Part shown: positions 1 to 8,021 of the stretch, one piece after another
How the letters are laid out: each line of letters begins with the position of its first letter
Numbering within the stretch: position 1 is the stretch's first letter
Origin: Flavobacteriaceae bacterium CRH
Lineage (GTDB): Bacteria; Bacteroidota; Bacteroidia; Flavobacteriales; Flavobacteriaceae
Length of the DNA: 64,000 nucleotides
Direction of reading: 5' to 3'
Assembly (NCBI GenBank): GCA_001507425.1
Contig: LMAJ01000003.1
Span: 406,144-470,143, forward strand
Program-made: the position numbers and the translations under genes
The notes under the pieces: generated by a model
What the model saw: only the letters and a program-made list of their open reading frames with translations
Told to the model about the DNA's origin: nothing
Databases searched by the model: none

Positions 1-229
1 GATCATCCAGACTTTACTGGATAAATTTATAACCGCTTTTAATAACAAATATGAAGGAAAAGCATCTAATTATGATCATTTAATTTTGAAAATGCTGCCG
101 GAAAAGCATCATTTAGAAAAAACTAATTTATACGAACGTTTGCTTCATATTTGCCATTTCGTTTCTCTTTTAACAGACGGAAATGCATTAGAATTATTCG
201 AAATGATTCAGGGACGTAAAAAGAATTAA
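1..229 (+). CDS. dgt: dGTP triphosphohydrolase, C-terminal fragment (5' end outside window)
   Basis: Only the last 75 codons lie in the window; the reading frame is open from base 2 and stops with TAA at 227-229. The peptide ends with a run containing YERLLHICHFVSLLTDGNA followed by a short basic tail, which I recognise as the C-terminal helix region of Bacteroidota dGTPases (HD superfamily). These enzymes hydrolyse dGTP to deoxyguanosine and triphosphate. The catalytic HD residues are upstream of the window and cannot be checked. The gene converges on the DUF3078 gene, with a shared hairpin terminator between them. The family call rests on recall of the C-terminal motif only. Confidence 0.7.
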   Translation, partial: IIQTLLDKFITAFNNKYEGKASNYDHLILKMLPEKHHLEKTNLYERLLHICHFVSLLTDGNALELFEMIQGRKKN

Positions 230-245
230 TATCTGATTATGCCAT

Positions 246-285
246 AAAAAAACACCCCATAAAAATATTTATGGGGTGTTTTTTT
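246..285. terminator. Bidirectional intrinsic terminator
   Basis: A perfect hairpin with arms AACACCCCAT and ATGGGGTGTT around an A/T loop is flanked by A-runs on the left and T-runs on the right. It can therefore terminate both the dgt transcript (+) and the DUF3078 transcript (-). Confidence 0.85.
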
Positions 286-308
286 ATAAAACGAGAGTAC
301 GTTGTTAG

Positions 309-1313
309 CTATTGAAAAGCATATACAAGACCAACACCTAAAACCTGGCGTAATTGTGCCCTTGGTCCGTCGTTAACCTGAGATGTAGTTCCTGTAGTTG
401 GGTCAACAACATCTTTTTTAGTTTTAATATCGTCGTCATATACTAAATGAATGCCGATATTAGCTTTTACATAAGCATTTACAACAAGGTCAAGACGCGT
501 ATCATAATCGACATCGACATTTCCAAATCGGTTTAAATAATCCGTATATAAGCTTAATCTGTTTTCGTAAAAAATATTTTTATAGATCTCGCTTTTCATA
601 TATCCGGTAAATAAAATACCAAATTCTGCTTTTACCTTTTGTCCTTCTTCAACTAAAATTTGATTTGTAGCATCATTAGGATCCGTAATATAAACCGCTT
701 TTTTAACACCAAAAGCTCCTTGATTTGCTAGATATTGATCTAATACCAAAGTGGTTTTCAGCGTAATAGGAGAGAAATAGAAAGTCCTGTTTTTTTCCTT
801 GTTTGAGTTCTCAGCTCCAGCTCCTAAAAAGATATAAGCCGGTGCAAATGGTTTAGAGATCGCAATATCTCGGTTTGGATAATTATAACCGTTTGTAAAC
901 TGAGTATTAAAGTTAAACTTACCAGAATAATACCAATTTGAAGTAGTATCTTTTCTAAACCCGTAAGTAGAGTTAAGCGCCACGGCATCGTCTGTTTTTC
1001 TTAATTCAGTACCATCTTGTTTGTTTAAACCATATTTTATAATAAGCTCATTTGCCCATTTATGATTTCCTTTGATGTACGTTCTTCCAAATTCACCTTT
1101 AAACAAACCCGAAATAGAACTTGTTCCCCCGGCGCTCCAGTTCACAAAAGCAATTTCTGAAATGTCAAAACCCAATTGGTTTTTCTTAGTCCAGTTTGAA
1201 GGACGCGGAGGTAACTGACCTGGATCTAAAGTAGTCCGAATAATGCTTTGAGCAGATGTCGAAATTGAAAAAATAAAGAGCAAAAATAAGACGGAGAATC
1301 GAAATAATTTCAT
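309..1313 (-). CDS. DUF3078 family outer-membrane-type protein
   Basis: A 334-residue exported protein of the DUF3078 family, found throughout Bacteroidota; function unknown. The N-terminus is a clear signal peptide (MKLFRFSVLFLLFIFSIS followed by TSAQ), then a segment with the family signature WTKKNQLGFDISEIAFVNW and alternating hydrophobic/polar strands that suggest an outer-membrane beta-barrel. A longer frame opens with TTG at 1361, inside the dxs stop region. I prefer the ATG at 1313 because it begins the signal peptide directly. The gene follows dxs in the same direction with a 44-bp gap and may be co-transcribed with it. No enzymatic motif is visible. Confidence 0.75.
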   Translation of the reverse strand: MKLFRFSVLFLLFIFSISTSAQSIIRTTLDPGQLPPRPSNWTKKNQLGFDISEIAFVNWSAGGTSSISGLFKGEFGRTYIKGNHKWANELIIKYGLNKQDGTELRKTDDAVALNSTYGFRKDTTSNWYYSGKFNFNTQFTNGYNYPNRDIAISKPFAPAYIFLGAGAENSNKEKNRTFYFSPITLKTTLVLDQYLANQGAFGVKKAVYITDPNDATNQILVEEGQKVKAEFGILFTGYMKSEIYKNIFYENRLSLYTDYLNRFGNVDVDYDTRLDLVVNAYVKANIGIHLVYDDDIKTKKDVVDPTTGTTSQVNDGPRAQLRQVLGVGLVYAFQ

Positions 1314-1357
1314 TAGGTTAATTTTTGTTTTTTTTTGGCGGTGCAAAATAATTATTT

Positions 1358-3139
1358 TCAATGGTTTGAAAAAAGATTTACTAAACTTTTAACGTCAATT
1401 TTGCAGAATTGTTGTAATTCTAAAACAGTTCCGTGCTCAATAAAGACGTCTGGTACACCTAAAATTATTATTTTATTAGAGAAATTATTAGCAGCTGCAA
1501 ATTCTAAAATGGCACTTCCAAAACCTCCGTTTACAACACCATCTTCGATAGTAATAATGGTTTTAAAAGTTTTAAAAATGTATTGTAATAAATTGTTGTC
1601 TAGTGGTTTAATGAAAGGAAAGTCGTAATGTGCAATTGTTTTCGGACTGCCACATTCGTTAATGGCAGAAATCACATTATTACCAATTGCCCCCGTAGAT
1701 AAAACGGCTGTTTGGGTACCGCTTTTTAAACAAATTCCATCACCAATTTTAATATTCTCATATTGTCCGAAATTTGCTACTTCCCAACTCGAAAAAATGC
1801 CTCGACCTCTCGGATATCGAATAGCAATAGGATGATCTAAGCCCAATTGAGCCGTGTATAAAATGTTTTGTAAAGCGATTTCATTAATTGGGGCATAAAT
1901 AATCATATTCGGAATCAATCTTAAATAGGCAATATCAAAAACGCCATGATGCGTAGCGCCATCTTCGCCAACCAAACCGGCTCTGTCTAAGCAAAAAATA
2001 ACAGGTAAATTTTGCAGTGCCACATCGTGAATAACCTGATCATAGGCACGCTGTAAAAATGTCGAATAAATATTGCAATATACCACCATTCCCTGAGTGG
2101 TCATTCCGGCGGCAAGCGTTACGGCATGTTGTTCTGCAATTCCAACATCAAAAGCACGTTCCGGAATTTCATCCATCATAAATTTTAAAGAACTTCCAGA
2201 TGGCATTGCAGGCGTGATACCAATAATTTTTTCATTCTTTTTGGCTAAATCTAAAATCGTTAAACCAAAAACATCCTGATATTTTGGAGGAAGATTTTCT
2301 TCAGATTTTAAATGGATTTCTCCTGTAGAAGCATCAAATTTTCCGGGCGCGTGATATTTAACCTGATTTTCTTCAGCTTGCTGTAAACCTTTTCCTTTTG
2401 TCGTTACAATATGAAGAAATTTAGGGCCTTTTATCTTTTTTAACCGATTTAATTCTTTTATTAAAGTTGGAAAATCGTGACCGCCAATTGGTCCTGAATA
2501 ATCAAAATTCAAAGATTTAATGATATTATTCTGTTTCGGGTTTTTCCCGTTTTTAACCGCAGTCAAATATTTTTTCAAAGCCCCAACACTCGGGTCAATT
2601 CCAATAGCGTTGTCGTTTAAAATGACCAGAATATTGGCATCAGTAACTCCGGCATGATTTAAGCCTTCAAAAGCCATTCCTGATGCTATAGAAGCATCGC
2701 CAATAACTGCAATATGCTGTTTGTTAAAATCGCCTTTTAGTTTAGAAGCAATCGCCATTCCGAGGGCGGCAGAAATTGAAGTCGAAGAATGCCCGACACC
2801 AAAAGCATCATAAATACTTTCGCTCCTTTTAGGAAACCCCGAAAGGCCTCCAATTTGTCTGTTGGTATGAAAATTTTCTCTTCTTTCGGTCAGGATTTTA
2901 TGCCCGTAAGCCTGATGTCCAACGTCCCAAACCAATAAATCGTCGGGCGTATTAAAAACATAATGCAAAGCAATCGTCAATTCTATTACACCCAAACTGG
3001 CGCCTAAATGTCCTTCTTTTACAGAAACAACATCAATTATAAACTGACGCAATTCTTTTGCAATTTGAGGAAGCTGCGCTTCAGAAAGTAAGCGTAAATC
3101 AGCAGGATTGAATATGTTTGAAAGTAAATTGCTTTTCAT
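1358..3139 (-). CDS. dxs: 1-deoxy-D-xylulose-5-phosphate synthase
   Basis: DXS condenses pyruvate and glyceraldehyde 3-phosphate with thiamine diphosphate to make DXP, the first step of the MEP isoprenoid pathway. At 593 residues it is near the length typical of Bacteroidota DXS. Visible landmarks are the N-terminal motif KEGHLGASLG (about 41-50), the VGHQAYGHKIL segment, a TPP/Mg motif beginning GDASIASG (147-154) with the partner NDN near 175-177, and the IAEQHAVTLAAG segment carrying the conserved catalytic Glu. The C-terminal transketolase-like domain ends in EDGVVNGGFGS and a short tail. The start is ATG at 3139, eight or so bases after the expected transcription start of a TAAATTTG promoter box. 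Confidence 0.97.
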   Translation of the reverse strand: MKSNLLSNIFNPADLRLLSEAQLPQIAKELRQFIIDVVSVKEGHLGASLGVIELTIALHYVFNTPDDLLVWDVGHQAYGHKILTERRENFHTNRQIGGLSGFPKRSESIYDAFGVGHSSTSISAALGMAIASKLKGDFNKQHIAVIGDASIASGMAFEGLNHAGVTDANILVILNDNAIGIDPSVGALKKYLTAVKNGKNPKQNNIIKSLNFDYSGPIGGHDFPTLIKELNRLKKIKGPKFLHIVTTKGKGLQQAEENQVKYHAPGKFDASTGEIHLKSEENLPPKYQDVFGLTILDLAKKNEKIIGITPAMPSGSSLKFMMDEIPERAFDVGIAEQHAVTLAAGMTTQGMVVYCNIYSTFLQRAYDQVIHDVALQNLPVIFCLDRAGLVGEDGATHHGVFDIAYLRLIPNMIIYAPINEIALQNILYTAQLGLDHPIAIRYPRGRGIFSSWEVANFGQYENIKIGDGICLKSGTQTAVLSTGAIGNNVISAINECGSPKTIAHYDFPFIKPLDNNLLQYIFKTFKTIITIEDGVVNGGFGSAILEFAAANNFSNKIIILGVPDVFIEHGTVLELQQFCKIDVKSLVNLFSNH

Positions 3140-3153
3140 TGTAGAGTAAAAAG

Positions 3154-3161
3154 CAAATTTA
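3154..3161 (-). promoter_or_regulatory. TAnnTTTG promoter box for dxs
   Basis: Read on the minus strand this is TAAATTTG, an exact match to the Bacteroidota -7 box. It lies 15 bases from the dxs ATG, so the leader is very short. I see no TTG at the usual -33 distance. Confidence 0.55.
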
Positions 3162-3198
3162 CGGTTTTAAATTTAATTCTGTTGCAGAGATAATGTCT

Positions 3199-4113
3199 CT
3201 ATTCAAATGCTATTGGTAAACTATATTTTGTTCTGGTCCTTTTACCGTTTTGTTCGCCCGGAACCCATTTTGGGGATAATTTTAAAACGCGAATTATTTC
3301 TTTTCCTATTTGCGGATTTGCATTTTTTGGAATTTCAAATGATGATAGTGAACCGTCTTTATCTATAACAAATGAAACCGTAATTGGCGATTTGAAATTT
3401 TCAGCTTCCTCAGGTGTTTTAAATTCCTTTACAAAAAAATCATAAAAACTATTAATTCCGCCTGGATAATTTGGTGCTGTTTCAACCGCCGCACCCATAT
3501 ATATAATGTCGTCTTCTGTAATGTTTTGAATTGAATTATTTTCCTCAGTAATTATCGGGCCAGGATAAGATCCGGCAGGTAATGCACAGCTAATTGAAGG
3601 TTCAGATTTAACAGTGATTGTTTTAAATTTAGTTTTTACTGGTTTTTGAAATTTTACACCATCAGCTTTTGGCACAGAATCAACAGCTTGGTCCGGATTA
3701 TTTTTTGAAATTTCATTTTTAGCGTTTGGTATTGTTATCGAAGTATTTTCAATAATTTCAACGCTATCAATTTTTTGCTTGTTTCCGTCTTTATCTGCAC
3801 AGCTAAACAAAGTGGTTCCCATAGCAATAAACAAAGCCAGCAAAAATATTTTATGATAATGAGTTTGTGTATATAAAACCTGACTTGGAATTTGAATCGT
3901 TATTGAATCTAGTTGCGATTTTTTAAATCTTCCGCAAATTTTTTTATTTTGATTTTGAATGAAAAAATGCTGAATTTCCTGAGGAAGCATTGTTGTAAAA
4001 TCAATAACAGTTTTAGAACAGCTCATACAAAAACGGCCATTTTCGTTTGGCGTCATTTTATCCCAGTTTTCATGGCACGGTTCAGGAATTGTTATTTTGT
4101 GTTTTCTTTCCAT
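3199..4113 (-). CDS. Tandem paralogue 4: Cys-rich domain + lipobox-like segment + TonB-C-like domain
   Basis: 304 residues, last gene of a four-copy operon. Residues 1-75 form a compact domain with four conserved cysteines (C13, C29-x2-C32, C60 in CGRF) that could bind metal. Residues 88-104 are hydrophobic and end in TTLFSC (C105), which resembles a lipoprotein signal but sits far from the N-terminus. After a linker, residues about 210-304 carry YPGG, then VSFVIDKDGSL and LKLSPKWVPGEQNGK, the pattern of a TonB C-terminal domain. TonB normally couples the inner membrane to outer-membrane receptors, but no exbB/exbD is nearby. It shares one base with the preceding stop (TAATG), so translation is probably coupled. 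Function unknown. Confidence 0.7.
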   Translation of the reverse strand: MERKHKITIPEPCHENWDKMTPNENGRFCMSCSKTVIDFTTMLPQEIQHFFIQNQNKKICGRFKKSQLDSITIQIPSQVLYTQTHYHKIFLLALFIAMGTTLFSCADKDGNKQKIDSVEIIENTSITIPNAKNEISKNNPDQAVDSVPKADGVKFQKPVKTKFKTITVKSEPSISCALPAGSYPGPIITEENNSIQNITEDDIIYMGAAVETAPNYPGGINSFYDFFVKEFKTPEEAENFKSPITVSFVIDKDGSLSSFEIPKNANPQIGKEIIRVLKLSPKWVPGEQNGKRTRTKYSLPIAFE

Positions 4114-4946
4114 TATTTAATTGTAATTGGCAAAGAATATTGTCTCTTTATTTTTTTGCCATTAATTTCTCCCGGCTGCCATTTAGGGCACGCACTTAAA
4201 ACTCTGATAATTTCTTGTTCTATAGCATTGTCAACAGCTGGAACACATTGAAGATAAGACACAGATCCGTTTTTTTCTACTGCAAAAGAAAGATTGATTT
4301 TGAGGTTTATATTTTCAGGATTTTTATATTCTTTTTCAAAAAAGCTATAAAACTGTTCGATTCCGCCCGGGAATTCTGCATTGGTTTCAATAGCAGTTCC
4401 CCCATTATAAACAGGTTCTTCTATTGTTTTTGTAGTTGATTTTGTTTCTTCATCCTTCACGCTTTTAGGCTTTACAAATTTAACCTGATCAACTTTTTGG
4501 GGTGGAGGTGGCGGAGGAGGAACATTTTTATCCGTTCGTAATGTTTTGCCTTTAACAATATTCTCGTTTAATTTATGATCATTAGTAACTTCAATTTTAT
4601 CAATTTTTTGCTTGCTTCCGTTTTTATCCTGACAACTAAATAAAGTTGTTCCCATTGTTACAAATAATGCTAATAAAAACATTTTGTAATAATTTGTTTG
4701 TGCATATAAAATGCGATTTGGAATTTGAATCGTTACAGTATCTAACTGCGATTTTCTAAACCTTCCGCAAACATTATTTTTTTTATTTTGAATAAAAAAA
4801 TGCTGGATTTCCTGAGGAAGCATTGAAGTAAAATCAATAACAGTTTTAGAACAGCTCAAGCAAAAACGGCCATTTTCAGAAGGCGTCATTTTATTCCAGT
4901 CTTCATGGCACTGTTCAGAAATTGTAATTTTATGTTTTCTATTCAT
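4113..4946 (-). CDS. Tandem paralogue 3: Cys-rich domain + lipobox-like segment + TonB-C-like domain
   Basis: 277 residues, third gene of the four-copy operon. It has the same architecture: cysteines C13, C29, C32 and C60, a hydrophobic segment ending TTLFSC at C105, then a linker and a TonB-C-like domain (FPGGIEQFYSFF, LSFAVEKNGSV, ACPKWQPGEINGKK). This copy alone has a seven-proline run (near residues 143-149) followed by Lys/Val-rich sequence, reminiscent of the periplasm-spanning proline-rich region of TonB. It is the most diverged of the four N-termini (MNRKHKITISEQC). Its stop overlaps the next start by one base (TAATG), and its own start overlaps the previous stop in the same way. Confidence 0.7.
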   Translation of the reverse strand: MNRKHKITISEQCHEDWNKMTPSENGRFCLSCSKTVIDFTSMLPQEIQHFFIQNKKNNVCGRFRKSQLDTVTIQIPNRILYAQTNYYKMFLLALFVTMGTTLFSCQDKNGSKQKIDKIEVTNDHKLNENIVKGKTLRTDKNVPPPPPPPQKVDQVKFVKPKSVKDEETKSTTKTIEEPVYNGGTAIETNAEFPGGIEQFYSFFEKEYKNPENINLKINLSFAVEKNGSVSYLQCVPAVDNAIEQEIIRVLSACPKWQPGEINGKKIKRQYSLPITIK

Positions 4947-5776
4947 TATTTAATTGTAATTGGTAAAAGGTAAGAGGAGCGTACAGTATGATCTTTTAGC
5001 TTTCCGGGAATCCAATTCGGAGCTGTTTTTAAAACTCTAATGGCTTCTTCTCCTATTTCTTTCGGTGTATTTTCAACGATGTTGAAATTACTCAAACTGC
5101 CATCTTCTTCTACAACAAATAAGATAAATATTTTCCCCTTAAACTTTTCTGTTTTTGCTGGAGCAGCATAATTTTTGTTAAAAAAAGCGTAAAAATTTTC
5201 CATCCCGTTTTCAGGAACAGGTAAAACATCTAAATCAGTTGAATTATGTATAGTGTGATAGTTAAACGTTCCTTCCTCGCTATAATTAGGAACAACGAGA
5301 TTTCCTACTACAATATCTTCATTATTTTTTTTGGTTTTTTCTTTTTTAGATTCGATCTGATGTCCGTAACATGAAGAATGAACCTCGTTTTCATCTTGAT
5401 TTTGTGATTTGTTGTCAACAATCTCGATTTTATCAATTCTGTTTTTGTTTCCGTCTTTATCCTGACAACTAAACAATGTCGTTCCCATGGCAATAAACAA
5501 AGCGAGCAAAAACATTTTATGATAATGCGTTTGTGTATATAAAACCCGACTTGGAATTTGAATCGTTAATGAATCTAGTTGCGATTTTTTAAATCTTCCG
5601 CAAATTTTTTTATTTTGATTTTGAATGAAAAAATGCTGTACTTCATTCGGTAACATGGAGGTAAAATCAATAACAGTTTTAGAACAACTCAAGCAAAAAC
5701 GGCCATTTTCGTTTGTAGTCATTTCATCCCAGTTTTCAAGGCACGGTTCAGGAATTGTTATTTGTTTTCTTTCCAT
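4946..5776 (-). CDS. Tandem paralogue 2: Cys-rich domain + lipobox-like segment + TonB-C-like domain
   Basis: 276 residues, second gene of the operon. One residue is missing near the N-terminus (MERKQITIPEPC), so the cysteines fall at 12, 28, 31 and 59 and the lipobox-like Cys at 104. The C-terminal half is the weakest TonB-C match of the four: LYS..YPGG is replaced by PVPENGMENFYAFF, but LFVVEEDGSLSNF and LKTAPNWIPGKLKD keep the fold pattern. The linker contains an extra Cys (SSCYGH). It starts 8 bases after the first gene's stop. Function unknown. Confidence 0.68.
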   Translation of the reverse strand: MERKQITIPEPCLENWDEMTTNENGRFCLSCSKTVIDFTSMLPNEVQHFFIQNQNKKICGRFKKSQLDSLTIQIPSRVLYTQTHYHKMFLLALFIAMGTTLFSCQDKDGNKNRIDKIEIVDNKSQNQDENEVHSSCYGHQIESKKEKTKKNNEDIVVGNLVVPNYSEEGTFNYHTIHNSTDLDVLPVPENGMENFYAFFNKNYAAPAKTEKFKGKIFILFVVEEDGSLSNFNIVENTPKEIGEEAIRVLKTAPNWIPGKLKDHTVRSSYLLPITIK

Positions 5777-5784
5777 TGTTTACA

Positions 5785-6720
5785 TTAATTTACTTGACTT
5801 ACGCTGTTATCATTCTTGTTAACAAGATTAATTGAAACTATTTTTGAAAGATTTCTTTTTCTTCTTTCAGGGTTTAAACTGTCTTTTTGCACAATAATAT
5901 TAAATCTAAAAACTTCAGCGCTTTCTTTTCCTTCATCAAAGCCTGGTTTCCACTTTTTAGACCTTTGCAAAACCCGGATAATTTCTTCTCCTGTTTCATG
6001 TCCAATATTATCAAAAACCTTAATTTGATTTAAAGTCCCGGTTTTGTCTATAACAAAAGAAACTTCGATTTCTCCTGTAATTCGTTTGGCTTTTTTAGGA
6101 ATCTGAAATTCATCAGTAATAAATTCAGTAAATTTTGCAATCCCGCCTGGATATTCTGGCAATTTATAAATAGAACAAGTAGGAGGAGGAGGAATGCCGC
6201 CTTGGGTTTCACCATAATAACTACTACCATATCCTATGGATCCGGAAGGTTCGGCATTTATTGTCAGGACGTCTTCAAGTATAGGTGGACGTGGCTTTTT
6301 TTCAGATATACTATCCTCGCGATTAGATTTGTCAAGAGGTTTCGGTGAATAATCTTCGACAACTTCTATTTTTTCAATTGCTTGTTTATTCCCATCTTCA
6401 TTTTGACAACTAAACAAAGTTGTTCCCATAGCAATAAACAATGCCAATAGAAACATTTTATGATAATGGGTTTGTGTATATAGAACACGACTCGGAATTT
6501 GAATGGTTATTGAATCTAATTGAGCGTTTTTAAACCTTCCACAGATACTTTTGTTTTGATTTTGAATGAAAAAATGCTGAACTTCCTCAGGAAGCATCGC
6601 TCTAAAATCAATAACAGTTTTAGAACAGCTCAAGCAAAAACGGCCATTTTCGTTTGGAGTCATTTCATCCCAGTTTTCATGGCACGGTTCAGGAATTGTT
6701 ATTTTATGTTTTCTTTCCAT
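5785..6720 (-). CDS. Tandem paralogue 1: Cys-rich domain + lipobox-like segment + TonB-C-like domain
   Basis: 311 residues, promoter-proximal member of the array. Cysteines C13, C29, C32, C60 and the lipobox-like C105 (TTLFSCQ) are conserved. The linker is Ser/Gly/Pro rich with another short proline run. The TonB-C-like domain (LPEYPGGIAKFTEFI, VSFVIDKTGTLNQI, LQRSKKWKPGFDEGK) is followed by a charged C-terminal extension of about 35 residues not found in the other copies. The gene is transcribed away from the Fic gene. A TAATTTTG box at 6773-6780 probably drives all four genes. Function unknown. Confidence 0.7.
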   Translation of the reverse strand: MERKHKITIPEPCHENWDEMTPNENGRFCLSCSKTVIDFRAMLPEEVQHFFIQNQNKSICGRFKNAQLDSITIQIPSRVLYTQTHYHKMFLLALFIAMGTTLFSCQNEDGNKQAIEKIEVVEDYSPKPLDKSNREDSISEKKPRPPILEDVLTINAEPSGSIGYGSSYYGETQGGIPPPPTCSIYKLPEYPGGIAKFTEFITDEFQIPKKAKRITGEIEVSFVIDKTGTLNQIKVFDNIGHETGEEIIRVLQRSKKWKPGFDEGKESAEVFRFNIIVQKDSLNPERRKRNLSKIVSINLVNKNDNSVSQVN

Positions 6721-6772
6721 TTTTGAATATCAGGATTTAAATGTAATAAAAAATTCATACGAAAATCTTCAA

Positions 6773-6780
6773 CAAAATTA
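6773..6780 (-). promoter_or_regulatory. TAnnTTTG promoter box for the four-gene array
   Basis: The minus strand reads TAATTTTG, an exact TAnnTTTG match, giving a leader of roughly 45 bases before the ATG at 6720. It lies 12 bases from the left edge of the perfect palindrome at 6793-6823. Confidence 0.5.
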
Positions 6781-6792
6781 TTTTGTATTGAG

Positions 6793-6823
6793 TTGAGGCG
6801 ATTATTTATGTTAATCGCCTCAA
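6793..6823. promoter_or_regulatory. Perfect palindrome, candidate operator 1 of the Fic gene
   Basis: Arms TTGAGGCGATTA (6793-6804) and TAATCGCCTCAA (6812-6823) are perfect 12-bp inverted repeats around a 7-bp spacer. There is no T-tract, so it is not a terminator. It lies between the divergent promoter boxes of the Fic gene and the four-gene array. The same half-site recurs with the same spacing 44 bp to the right, which points to a dimeric DNA-binding protein. Confidence 0.65.
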
Positions 6824-6831
6824 AAAAACAC

Positions 6832-6867
6832 TATATTTGAGGCGATTAATTCTATTAAATGCCTCAT
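6832..6867 (+). promoter_or_regulatory. Fic promoter box overlapping candidate operator 2
   Basis: TATATTTG at 6832-6839 is an exact -7 box. It overlaps a second inverted repeat: an identical half-site TTGAGGCGATTA (6837-6848), the same 7-bp spacer, then TAAATGCCTCAT (6856-6867), which matches the palindrome at 9 of 12 positions. The right arm runs into the ATG of the Fic gene at 6866-6868. A protein bound here would block both transcription and translation starts, so autorepression is the natural reading (inference). Confidence 0.6.
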
Positions 6868-7981
6868 GAAATATAATTGGCAATTACCAAATTGGGAAAA
6901 ATTCATATATGATGATGCTGTAATAGATTCATTATGTATTGAATTTGCATTAGAAACAGGTGAATTGAAAGGGCTTGTAAACTCTTTATCTACTGAAATT
7001 CAACAAGAAACTATTTTACAATTTATGATTTCAGAAGCTATTAAAACTTCTGAAATTGAAGGGGAGTTTTTTAGCAGGCAAGATATAATGTCTTCCATTA
7101 AAAAAAACTTGGGTATAGATGAGGGGTTAGGTAAGATAAGAAACAAAAATGCGCAAGGGGTTGGTAAGTTAATGGTAATGATAAGAAATTCTTATTCTGA
7201 TAAATTGAGAGAATCGTCTATAAAACAATGGCATTATATCTTAATGGAATATTCACGACATATTAACCCTGGTGAATATAGAACTGGAGAAGAGCCTATG
7301 CAAATTGTTTCGGGTACTTATGGTAAAGAAATAGTTCATTTTGAAGCTCCCCCATCCAAACAGGTTCCAGCGGAAATGAAAAAATTCATTCAATGGTATA
7401 ATGATTTTAAAATAAAAGCATCTGATGTTAAAAAGACTCTAATTAAAACTTCAATTTCTCATTTGTATTTTGAGAGCATTCATCCTTTTGAAGATGGAAA
7501 TGGAAGAATTGGCCGGGCGATTGCTGAAAAATGCCTTTCGGAATCTCTCAATCGACCTGTTCTAATGAGTATTTCAAGTATTATTGAACAGAATAAAAAA
7601 AAGTATTACCAAGCTTTAAAAGAGGCACAACGAACCATTGAAATTACCGATTGGATTTTTTATTTTTCTAATTTGATTTTAGAATCTCAAAAAAACGCAA
7701 AACAAATTGTTCTTTTTACATTAAACAAAAGTAAATTCATAGACAAGTTTAAAAATCAAATGAATGAAAGACAGACAAAAGCAGTATTGAAAATGTTTGA
7801 ATATGGTATTTCTGGTTTTGTGGGCGGAATGACGACAATAAAATATATTTCTATTACTAAAACTTCAAGAGCAACAGCGACAAGAGATTTACAGGATTTA
7901 ACAGATAAAAACATTTTGATGCCAAAAGGAGAAGGTAGAAATCGAGCGTATGATTTGAATTTATTGGTGAAAGACAACTAA
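6866..7981 (+). CDS. Fic family protein with DUF4172-like N-terminus and C-terminal winged helix
   Basis: 371 residues. Fic enzymes usually transfer AMP from ATP to a hydroxyl of a target protein. The N-terminus (YNWQLPNWEKF) fits DUF4172. The Fic active-site loop HPFEDGNGRIGR is intact at 206-217 (H206). An inhibitory motif TSEIEG at 61-66 (E65) lies N-terminal to the Fic domain, the position of the class II self-inhibitory helix, so no separate antitoxin is needed. Residues about 290-371 contain a winged-helix segment (TKTSRATATRDLQDLTDKNILMPKGEGRNRAY), suggesting DNA binding. The two palindromes directly upstream are candidate binding sites. The target protein is unknown. It is flanked by unrelated genes and may be an accessory insertion. 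Confidence 0.9.
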   Translation: MKYNWQLPNWEKFIYDDAVIDSLCIEFALETGELKGLVNSLSTEIQQETILQFMISEAIKTSEIEGEFFSRQDIMSSIKKNLGIDEGLGKIRNKNAQGVGKLMVMIRNSYSDKLRESSIKQWHYILMEYSRHINPGEYRTGEEPMQIVSGTYGKEIVHFEAPPSKQVPAEMKKFIQWYNDFKIKASDVKKTLIKTSISHLYFESIHPFEDGNGRIGRAIAEKCLSESLNRPVLMSISSIIEQNKKKYYQALKEAQRTIEITDWIFYFSNLILESQKNAKQIVLFTLNKSKFIDKFKNQMNERQTKAVLKMFEYGISGFVGGMTTIKYISITKTSRATATRDLQDLTDKNILMPKGEGRNRAYDLNLLVKDN

Positions 7982-8008
7982 TGATGAGATAAAATTATTC
8001 CAAAAACG

Positions 8009-8016
8009 TATTTTTG
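8009..8016 (+). promoter_or_regulatory. TAnnTTTG promoter box for tadA
   Basis: TATTTTTG ends only five bases before the ATG at 8022, which implies a leaderless or almost leaderless transcript, or initiation at the next in-frame ATG (8052). Confidence 0.5.
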
Positions 8017-8021
8017 CACTT

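Noticed and set aside
1314..1361. Longer N-terminus for the DUF3078 protein from a TTG at 1361
   Set aside because: The extension is basic, overlaps the dxs stop and precedes a complete signal peptide that starts at an ATG.
2692..2715. DXS motif GDAS instead of GDGS as a possible defect
   Set aside because: GDA variants are normal in DXS enzymes and all other catalytic regions are intact.
6866..7981. Fic gene as half of a toxin-antitoxin pair
   Set aside because: No small antitoxin gene lies next to it, and the inhibitory motif TSEIEG is inside the same protein.
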